Source: an uncultured Clostridia bacterium (GTDB lineage: Bacteria > Bacillota > Clostridia > Christensenellales > Aristaeellaceae). Taken from it: a DNA stretch of 24,375 bases. This document shows, in pieces, positions 1 to 6,842 of the stretch (position 1 is its first letter; every line of letters starts with the position of its first letter). A program made the position numbers and the translations under genes. The stretch is from positions 1-24,375 of the forward strand of contig CAMDVP010000017.1 in the NCBI GenBank assembly GCA_945877525.1, read 5' to 3'. The notes beneath the pieces were generated by a model that was not told where the DNA came from, did no database searches, and was given only the letters and a program-made list of their open reading frames with translations.

Positions 1-5
1 CCCCC

Positions 6-33
6 GTGAAATTTTTCTCAATCTGTGTATAAT
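6..33 (+). promoter_or_regulatory. Candidate sigma-70-type promoter for the first gene
   Basis: A perfect -10 TATAAT lies at 28-33 and a 4/6 -35 (GTGAAA) at 6-11, with a 16-bp spacer. The predicted transcription start is near 40, which would exclude a TTG start at 38 and favour the ATG at 53 or TTG at 71. The upstream sequence is cut off by the window edge. Confidence 0.45.
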
Positions 34-70
34 TAATTTGATATATCTTTATATGAAGGGTGGACAATCA

Positions 71-601
71 TTGACTGCCATCATTATTCTGATTCTTCTT
101 TTCCTTGCATACAAGGTGATCACGTCTCCACGGGTTCATCGTTTCCTTTTTGGCATCGCGCACCGCACCACCATGAACAGCCAGCAGGCTCAGAGCGAGG
201 TTCGTCAGGTGCAGCGTCAGCGGATTACGCCTCAGGTCAATCAGCAAATCGATCAAACCCTGAAGCAGTTTGCCAACGGCATGTGGATTCCGCACTGGCT
301 GCCCGGCGTGCTTTCCAAAAACACCGAGCAGCAGGGCGTTCTCCCGGACTTTGCCGCCCAAACCGTTCAGCAGCATATCACTGCCCTGGGGCTGGTGGTG
401 GACAGCAGCTATCAGCGGTATGCCCTCCCTGCCTCCCTGCCACAGGCCTTGCAGCGCGATGGCATGCGCCTGTGCCTGGCGGACGCCGCAGCGCTTGGCG
501 TCAGCCAACAGGACATGGAATCCTTTTACCTTCGCAGCAATCCTCACGCTTTACCTGAGGAAGCCCGCGCCGCGGTTCGGGAGGCGAAGCGCACAGCATA
601 A
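71..601 (+). CDS. Small single-span membrane protein of unknown function
   Basis: I do not recognise this protein of about 176 residues. It opens with a strongly hydrophobic segment (TAIIILILLFLAYKV) that should be one N-terminal membrane span, followed by a basic stretch and a long soluble domain rich in Gln, Ala and Leu. That domain includes a likely amphipathic helix (QAQSEVRQVQRQR) and ends in a helical tail rich in Ala, Arg and Glu. I chose the TTG at 71 because an SD-like AAGGGTGG (56-63) sits 7 nt before it, the same layout seen at the TTG start of the gene at 1882. The ATG at 53 is the alternative; it adds MKGGQS but has no obvious ribosome site. The next gene follows after 92 bp on the same strand. 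A substrate or partner cannot be named. Confidence 0.7.
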   Translation: MTAIIILILLFLAYKVITSPRVHRFLFGIAHRTTMNSQQAQSEVRQVQRQRITPQVNQQIDQTLKQFANGMWIPHWLPGVLSKNTEQQGVLPDFAAQTVQQHITALGLVVDSSYQRYALPASLPQALQRDGMRLCLADAAALGVSQQDMESFYLRSNPHALPEEARAAVREAKRTA

Positions 602-693
602 GGGATTTCCGCGCCGCCTTTCTTTCCCAGTGTTTCCGCGCCCCATTCTCCCCGGCTACATATCAACATACTTGCGATGATGGAGGTATTCTG

Positions 694-1713
694 ATGGCTA
701 TTGTTCATGAAAACGCTCAGCGTCGAAAGGACGCAAACAAATCCATGCTGATTCCCGTCGCGATTAACGCGGTGCTCTGCGTGGTCTGTGCGCTCATCAG
801 TCTGTTCGGCAGGCCCCATCTGCTGGCCGACCTCTTCTACAAGTCTGCAGAGGGTGTTCTGGGCGATATTGCGCATCCTGCCCTTTGCGCCGTTGAAACA
901 ACGATCTGGCTGGGACTTGCCGTGAGCCTGTTCATTTGCACGCTGGACAAGATCAAGGAATGGATGGCGGTGATCTGGAATGATTCTGAAATCACCGACC
1001 TGGTCAAAAGCCTTTCCGATCTTCCGGACGACGTTCATATTTACCGCGATGTCCGCGTCCAGCGCAAGGATCAGAAAAAGCCGGAGTTCCTTCGGAATCT
1101 GATCGTTGCCGGTACGTCCACCTTCAGCATGCTGACCGTGTCCTCCCTCAGCGGCACCCTGTCCCCCGTCAGCGCCGATGAGATTCAGGAGGAAAGGAAC
1201 CAGATTGATACGTACAACGGCAAGCTGGCCGAGTGGCAGGGCAGCTTCCGTGAGAAGATCGTCTGCCGCATCACCGGCACTGCTCCGGTCAGCGACAGCG
1301 ATTTCCTGTCGTACCCGGACGCGCCCTCCGTTTTTGAGCGGCAGTGCGGCACTCCCAACGTAAAGGAACCTGTTACAATTCACCGCATCGTCAAGAACGT
1401 GCTGCGGGAAGGGGTGAAGGATACGAAAAAGAGCAATCCCATGTATGACGTGATCAACGACGCAGAGCTTCTGGATGGGATGTTTATTGATGCGCTGGGA
1501 CTGGAGCCCAGCCGGCGGTATACCCGCCCGGTGGTCTACTTCACCTCGGATGATGTGGGCTTTGCTAATGCCTACCGTTCGCAGGCCTCCCGCTTCCTGA
1601 AAAAGGAACGGGATCTGCTGATCTGCTATCTTCAGCATCCCGCGGCAACCTTCGCCTTCCCGCAGCGGGAGCATGATGAACTGCTCCAGCTTCTTGACAA
1701 CAACCTGAAATGA
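694..1713 (+). CDS. Membrane protein of unknown function (339 aa)
   Basis: The ATG at 694 is set by GGAGGT at 682-687 with 6-nt spacing. The N-terminus is polar and basic and is followed by two hydrophobic segments (about residues 17-39 and 60-84) that should form a transmembrane hairpin. A weaker hydrophobic stretch lies near residues 135-160. The remaining ~180 residues are soluble, with acidic and basic patches and a C-terminal helical region rich in Leu and Asp. I see no enzyme motif and cannot place it in a family. It probably shares a transcript with the preceding small membrane protein, since the 92-bp gap holds no convincing terminator; the two may work together at the membrane. A perfect hairpin follows 85 bp after its stop. 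Confidence 0.75.
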   Translation: MAIVHENAQRRKDANKSMLIPVAINAVLCVVCALISLFGRPHLLADLFYKSAEGVLGDIAHPALCAVETTIWLGLAVSLFICTLDKIKEWMAVIWNDSEITDLVKSLSDLPDDVHIYRDVRVQRKDQKKPEFLRNLIVAGTSTFSMLTVSSLSGTLSPVSADEIQEERNQIDTYNGKLAEWQGSFREKIVCRITGTAPVSDSDFLSYPDAPSVFERQCGTPNVKEPVTIHRIVKNVLREGVKDTKKSNPMYDVINDAELLDGMFIDALGLEPSRRYTRPVVYFTSDDVGFANAYRSQASRFLKKERDLLICYLQHPAATFAFPQREHDELLQLLDNNLK

Positions 1714-1795
1714 TCGTCCGCGTCGGCCTTGTCTGCCAGGAAAGCCGTGATTGCCCCTGCGGACGTCGGTTTGCAGGATGAATCGCCATAGGCCC

Positions 1796-1839
1796 GCAAA
1801 CAGAAATCGAGCTGATTAATACAGCTCGATTTCTGTTGC
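1796..1839. terminator. Perfect 16-bp inverted repeat, candidate bidirectional terminator or operator
   Basis: AACAGAAATCGAGCTG (1799-1814) is exactly mirrored by 1822-1837 around a 7-nt ATTAATA loop. Two further G-C pairs can form past a one-base bulge. There is no U-tract on either side, so it is an imperfect Rho-independent terminator. It ends 42 bp before the ribosome site and start of a helix-turn-helix gene, so an operator role is possible. Confidence 0.55.
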
Positions 1840-1881
1840 AAACCACTGAAAACACTTGCGCACGCTAAAGGTGGGTTATGC

Positions 1882-3363
1882 TTGGATCTGATCGAAACTT
1901 TTCTGCATTTGATTGATGAACACGGAATTTCCCAGCGCGCCGTCAGCCAGACGCTTGGGTACAGCTCGCCCAATCAGCTGACCCGCCTGATCAAAAAGCA
2001 GGTGAGCGATAACCTGATGGCCGACTTCGGCGCACGCCTGTTATCCTGCGCCGAGAAGCTATCCCTGTCGCCGGGCGAACAGCAGGCCATCCGCGACTGT
2101 ATGTCCGACATCGGGCTGGGCTCTGACAATCTATCCGCCTATCACCGTTTCGCCGCGCTGCTTCAAAATCCCAGCATGCTTCCCTCCGCCGCGATCGCCT
2201 CCCCTATTTCCCTCGTGTTCCCGGGCAGCCGGGAAAAGGTGACGCTGAAGGAATTCTTCCGCGACGCTTCTCGCCTGCACATTACGGCATGCGGCGGGTG
2301 CCATGCCGGGCTTCTTCAAAGCCTGCAATCCCTGGAACAGCAATGTGAGCTGTCCGTTGACTATTACTATAAGGAAAGCAACAGCGCGCTGCAGTGCGTC
2401 GCCATGCTGGAATCGGTCTGGGGAATGCTGTACAAGCCGTGGTTTCATCCGTGGCTGATTCGCATTCGGAACAGCGGCGGACAGCACGGCCTTCTAAACG
2501 CCGGGGTCATGCTGGTGGACGCCGTTTATCCCGCCCCCGACGGCGATATACAGCGCAGCTGGATTCTGGTGTCCCTGAGCTCCGGGGAGGCGCTTTGCAT
2601 CCCATTGCCCGATGCATATCAGAATCTGTCCGCCCTGATCCTCCCCAGCCAGGAAACCGCTTCCACTCTCCCGATGAAGTCCCGGATCAGCGATTTCGGC
2701 AATTACCTTGACTACCTGAGCTACATTCGCGAGCTGGAACATAACCACCGGGTTTTTCATATCAAGCGTGACATCGGTCTGGAGCTGATTCCCGCCGGCA
2801 TACAGCAGGCCGCGCTGCGGGAAGGCCCCATGGGCAGCGACGTGGCGGGAACCCCGCTGGAAGCCAGGCTTTGGGAGGTGCAGAACGACCGCTACCTCAA
2901 CAGCCTTGAAAAGTCACAGCATCAATACCATGTGTTCTCGTATTCCGCCCTGCGCGACTTCATCCGCACAGGCAGGCAAAGCGATCATTTCTGGGGTTTC
3001 CGGTCCTTTCTTCCCCATGAGCGCCTGAGCATTCTGAATGACCTGTATATCCGCGCCACCACCAACCATCACTTCCATCTGCTTTTCCTCAAGCAGGAGC
3101 AGTGCATCGTGCCCGATGAAATCGTCTGGTATGACGGGCGTGGGGTGTGCTTCATCCTTCCCGGAACGGACTATGATCTGGACGGCAACCACTCCGAATT
3201 CCTGATCGAGGACAAGTCCTTCTGTCAGTTCTTCTGCGAGCTGTTCCGGAAGCGCTTATGCGAGCGCTGGGTCTACTCGGAGCTGGTCAGCGCGACCATG
3301 CTGAAGCGCCTGATGGATGAGCTTCAGGCAGAAACGGGTTTCCTGCCGCAGCATGAGGCATGA
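1882..3363 (+). CDS. Helix-turn-helix protein, likely XRE-like regulator with large uncharacterised C-terminal region
   Basis: The start is TTG at 1882. AAAGGTGGG at 1867-1875 lies 6 nt upstream, there is no in-frame ATG nearby, and the next Met is near residue 46. Residues ~5-42 resemble a short Cro/XRE-type helix-turn-helix (ISQRAVSQTLGY, then a recognition-like helix around SPNQLTRLIKKQ). The remaining ~440 residues are soluble and mixed alpha/beta, with no recognisable enzyme or ligand domain and no membrane span, so DNA binding with a large sensory or effector region is my inference. It sits between two membrane-protein genes and an operon for two secreted proteins, so it is a natural candidate to control either set. 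A weak hairpin (CGCCT/AGGCG, 3365-3380) follows the stop. Confidence 0.7.
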   Translation: MDLIETFLHLIDEHGISQRAVSQTLGYSSPNQLTRLIKKQVSDNLMADFGARLLSCAEKLSLSPGEQQAIRDCMSDIGLGSDNLSAYHRFAALLQNPSMLPSAAIASPISLVFPGSREKVTLKEFFRDASRLHITACGGCHAGLLQSLQSLEQQCELSVDYYYKESNSALQCVAMLESVWGMLYKPWFHPWLIRIRNSGGQHGLLNAGVMLVDAVYPAPDGDIQRSWILVSLSSGEALCIPLPDAYQNLSALILPSQETASTLPMKSRISDFGNYLDYLSYIRELEHNHRVFHIKRDIGLELIPAGIQQAALREGPMGSDVAGTPLEARLWEVQNDRYLNSLEKSQHQYHVFSYSALRDFIRTGRQSDHFWGFRSFLPHERLSILNDLYIRATTNHHFHLLFLKQEQCIVPDEIVWYDGRGVCFILPGTDYDLDGNHSEFLIEDKSFCQFFCELFRKRLCERWVYSELVSATMLKRLMDELQAETGFLPQHEA

Positions 3364-3401
3364 CCGCCTGCCCGGAGGCGATCCCCCTATGAGGAATTCT
3401 G

Positions 3402-3430
3402 TTTACACAGACCGGCGACTATGCTACAAT
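3402..3430 (+). promoter_or_regulatory. Extended -10 promoter for the secreted-protein operon
   Basis: The -35 TTTACA (3402-3407) and -10 TACAAT (3425-3430) each match consensus at 5/6, with the optimal 17-bp spacer. A TG dinucleotide at 3422-3423, one base before the -10, makes it an extended -10. The predicted start near 3437 leaves a leader of about 150 nt before the gene at 3586. Confidence 0.7.
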
Positions 3431-3523
3431 GAACCCTGAAAAGCACTCATCATGTGAATTAGCAGCGGGCAATGCGTCCGTTGAAAGCAGCGTTTGTATT
3501 CGATTTCTGCGGCAAATGCTTTC

Positions 3524-3553
3524 CATGACGGCCGCCCGCGTGGCCGGTCCATG
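3524..3553 (+). other. Hairpin in the 5' leader of the secreted-protein operon
   Basis: CATGAC-GGCC (3524-3533) can pair with GGCC-GGTCCATG (3542-3553) around an 8-nt loop, with two single-base bulges. It lies 18 nt before the AAGGAG ribosome site at 3571. It might influence message stability or translation; I recognise no riboswitch family. Confidence 0.3.
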
Positions 3554-3585
3554 CACCGCAGTCCTTTAGAAAGGAGCATGCGCTG

Positions 3586-6500
3586 ATGCGTTGTAAGTCT
3601 GTTCTGTTTCGTTTCCTGGCCCTGCTGCTGACCGTCGCGCTGCTCAATGGCACGATCATCCTGCCTGCCGCCCGCGCCGACATGCAGATCAACCTGATCT
3701 GTGACAAAAGCGGCAGTATCCAGCTGGGCGAAACGCTGTATTTTGACCTGATTGGCACGGAAACAGCGGACGTGATGCTGATGGTTGTCACGCCCGACAG
3801 CCATCAGGAGTATTTTTCCGGCACCCAGGTTGCCTATATGCCCCGGATGACGGGACTGCACTGTTTTATTGCCTATGGGTACAGCGGAACCAATACCCAG
3901 GGCTCGGCATCGCCATACTGTTATAGTCCGTTTATCTACATCGACGTTCTGGACAGCGCTGCCCAGCCCACAACGCCCCCGGACATGCCGGAAATCAGTA
4001 TTGCCGGCTATGTGGATGGCGCGTGGCAGGATCTGAACGGCCTGACCGTGCGGGACGGCGCTGTTCCCCTGAGCATATCGCTGTCCGGCAATGTGCCTGC
4101 GGATGCCAGCCTTTCCGTTGCGTTCATGGCATATTCGCACACGCATACCCTCATCGACCAGCAGACCAATGGGCAGATGGTCTTCCAGACCAACACCCGG
4201 GACGGCGAGGAGGCGCTGATTCCAGACTACAACGGTCTGTCGCAAGTCACCGTTCGGGCTGTGCTGACCCTGCCCGGCGGGATTTCCCAAACCGAGGAGT
4301 CCAGCTTCGTGCTGGACACCTTCACCAATGAAATGCGCTATGTCAACCAGTTCATTGACCTGAACAACCATCAGGCCTACAATACGGAAATGGGCCAGCG
4401 CCTGTACAAATGGCTGGACATGACCCAGCGTGCGGACGGCCCGAGCCGTGACAACAGCGGCTACCTGATGCTGGAGCAGGAGATGGAGTATGAGGATGGC
4501 GCAGGAAACTGGCTCCTCAAGACATTTGCGGAGGGCGGCACCGTATCGATAGAGGTGCTGGGCTCCTTTGGCCTGAGCGCCGTCATGAGCGCTGCCGGCG
4601 ACATCGCCTACAGGGACAAGTTCGGATCTGCCAGCAAGGATGCGCTGCCCTACTATCAGAACCTTGCCGGCGTGTACACCGCCTATATCAGCGATTTGCT
4701 CCAGCGCATGGAAATCATCTACGCAGGAACCGCCATTGAAGAGTCATTCGCGGAGAACCTCTATGTGCTGCTCATGAACGAGGTGCCGGAGGAGGCGTCT
4801 GAGATCAACTCAAACGACGCGCTGGATACCATCGCGTTCTTCGGCAATGTCAAGGATAGCCTTGAGCTGCTGGATCAGCCGAGCAACAGCATTGTGTTCG
4901 CCCTTCGCCTTGGGGATGACCATATCGTCCTCAAATCGCCATGGACGTCCACGGTGAACAAGGCTTCCTACACCTTCAAGTCCTGGCAGGACAAGGCCAC
5001 GAAACCGGATCGCCACGAATTTCTGTTTGTCCGCAGCGATGCCCCTGGAAAAAAGTGCAACATCGATCATCTTTTCTCCGAGGTGGCCAAGGGTAAAACG
5101 CTCGACATTACCTTCGAGAAGAATTCCTCTCCCGCCCTGAACTGCGACAGCGACAAGTTCCTTTCGATCCTGAAAACGGCATCGGAAAGAAAGGAATACC
5201 GCATGGATTGGGTAGAGGGCAATCTCTCCCCGCGTATCGACATCACCACTGCCAGCGGACTGAATATCGGCTTTATCAATGAGTACGGCCTGCAGGATTA
5301 TCTCTCCAAGGATGAAAAGAGGCTCTACAACCGATACTGCAAGGAAAAATCCGCAAAGAAGCCGCCCGACACGTCCATTAGCCGAAGCGAGTGGGTTGGC
5401 CTTGGCTTCGACATTGCGGCGGTGGTCTTTGACGGCATCGCATGGGTCAGCAGCTACCAGTATCAGTCCGCCCTCCAGCGCGCGTACTTCGCCGCCTTCA
5501 TGCAGGTTACGGATGAATATCTGCAAATGCTGATGGACTGGGATCGCTCACTGGATGCGCTGACCCCGAAACAGGCCAGGCAGCAGCATGCGGAGGAGCA
5601 GCGCGCCGCGATCCGCGCCATGGCCTATGACATTGCCCTGACACGCAACGAAAGCCTGGCGAAGGCCCGGCAGGGTGCGAATGCCTGGCTGTTCAGCGCA
5701 GACCAGTTTCTCTCCTGGGTAGAGGACGCCATCGTCCTCGCGGATGATATCGTGCTGATGCTTCCCTCTACCAAGGAAGCCATCATCAGCTTCTGGAAAG
5801 AAGTCGTAAAGAAAAAGGACCTCGTCCAGGCAGGCAATTTGAATCAGCTGCTCAAGACAGCGTCCGCCACCGGCGCGCTGCTCAGCTTCGGCGCCATGAT
5901 TTCCCGCGCCCTCATCAGTGGAAAAATGGATTTCCAGGATGATGTACAATCCACCTACGCCATGAAATGGACGCTCTTTGAGCGCATTGACGGCCTGATG
6001 GAAAGCTATGCGCAGTTCCCGACGCATCAGCTGGCCTTTGAGATCATCGAACAGCTGGAGCTGATGCGACAGTTCAAGCTCCACGGAGAAGAGCTAATCC
6101 GGATGTACTATCTGGACGACCTGCTGGATGACCTGGACATTGAGGGAGACCAGACCATGCAGGCGCTTCTGTTCAACGAAATGCTCGGCCGCACCTGGGA
6201 CGAGGCGCTGGACATTGATCAGCACCTGACGCGCGTATGGGCCATCTATGAGAACGTGCGCCTGGGGACGGTGGCTGAGCTGAAGGACAAGGGGATCAAG
6301 TTCACGGAGCTGGGTCTCTTTGAATCCGAAAAGAAGTCGGCCGCCGTGGGTAGCGAGATCATTGGCCTCTATGCCAGGGGCAACACGGAGGCCCTGTATC
6401 GTGAGCAGCCGCTTCAGACGCTGCCCGCCGCCTATGCTGCCCTGCCCACTGACCGTATGCAGGCTCTGGGCAGCTTTTCCGAGTACGCCCTGGCCAAGGT

Positions 6501-6819
6501 GGCTGCCACGGAGCGTCAGGGCTGGCAGCAGGCCGGCGTGGTGCCAGCGACCCATGACATGTATCGCCAGGATCGGTACCTGTACTCAAGTCAGGGGCTG
6601 GAAATGCTGCTGACGGAGGAACAGGTGCGAACCTACTGGCAGGTTCAGGATGAGGTCAACCGCATTCTGAGCGCCAATATTATCCGAAACGGCGAGCAAA
6701 CCTCATCCGTCATTGACAGAGACGAGCAGCAATATGCCTTCCGGCTGGATTGGCTGCGCCTGACGCAAAAGTACATTGATTCCCTTGACATGTACGACCC
6801 CATGATAACCTATCCCTGA
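3586..6819 (+). CDS. Large secreted protein of unknown function (1077 aa)
   Basis: The start ATG follows AAGGAG (3571-3576) with 9-nt spacing. Residues 1-31 form a classical signal peptide (MRCK, a Leu-rich core, then ARA before Asp32) with no lipobox Cys, so the protein is exported and probably released or held non-covalently. Residues ~32-125 and ~130-245 look like two beta-sandwich, Ig-like modules rich in Thr, Ser and aromatic residues. From about 250 to the end the protein is mainly helical and charged. Two hydrophobic stretches in that part (about 604-624 and 759-778) could be membrane-active or buried helices. There is no sortase LPxTG motif. I recognise no catalytic motif and cannot name a family. 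It is 23 bp upstream of, and surely co-transcribed with, a secreted VWA protein, suggesting a shared surface assembly. Confidence 0.8.
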   Translation: MRCKSVLFRFLALLLTVALLNGTIILPAARADMQINLICDKSGSIQLGETLYFDLIGTETADVMLMVVTPDSHQEYFSGTQVAYMPRMTGLHCFIAYGYSGTNTQGSASPYCYSPFIYIDVLDSAAQPTTPPDMPEISIAGYVDGAWQDLNGLTVRDGAVPLSISLSGNVPADASLSVAFMAYSHTHTLIDQQTNGQMVFQTNTRDGEEALIPDYNGLSQVTVRAVLTLPGGISQTEESSFVLDTFTNEMRYVNQFIDLNNHQAYNTEMGQRLYKWLDMTQRADGPSRDNSGYLMLEQEMEYEDGAGNWLLKTFAEGGTVSIEVLGSFGLSAVMSAAGDIAYRDKFGSASKDALPYYQNLAGVYTAYISDLLQRMEIIYAGTAIEESFAENLYVLLMNEVPEEASEINSNDALDTIAFFGNVKDSLELLDQPSNSIVFALRLGDDHIVLKSPWTSTVNKASYTFKSWQDKATKPDRHEFLFVRSDAPGKKCNIDHLFSEVAKGKTLDITFEKNSSPALNCDSDKFLSILKTASERKEYRMDWVEGNLSPRIDITTASGLNIGFINEYGLQDYLSKDEKRLYNRYCKEKSAKKPPDTSISRSEWVGLGFDIAAVVFDGIAWVSSYQYQSALQRAYFAAFMQVTDEYLQMLMDWDRSLDALTPKQARQQHAEEQRAAIRAMAYDIALTRNESLAKARQGANAWLFSADQFLSWVEDAIVLADDIVLMLPSTKEAIISFWKEVVKKKDLVQAGNLNQLLKTASATGALLSFGAMISRALISGKMDFQDDVQSTYAMKWTLFERIDGLMESYAQFPTHQLAFEIIEQLELMRQFKLHGEELIRMYYLDDLLDDLDIEGDQTMQALLFNEMLGRTWDEALDIDQHLTRVWAIYENVRLGTVAELKDKGIKFTELGLFESEKKSAAVGSEIIGLYARGNTEALYREQPLQTLPAAYAALPTDRMQALGSFSEYALAKVAATERQGWQQAGVVPATHDMYRQDRYLYSSQGLEMLLTEEQVRTYWQVQDEVNRILSANIIRNGEQTSSVIDRDEQQYAFRLDWLRLTQKYIDSLDMYDPMITYP

Positions 6820-6842
6820 ACCGGAAGATCGGAGGAAGCAAC

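Noticed and set aside
544..1674. 376-codon open frame on the - strand
   Set aside because: It is antisense to the membrane protein gene at 694, which has a good ribosome site and membrane spans.
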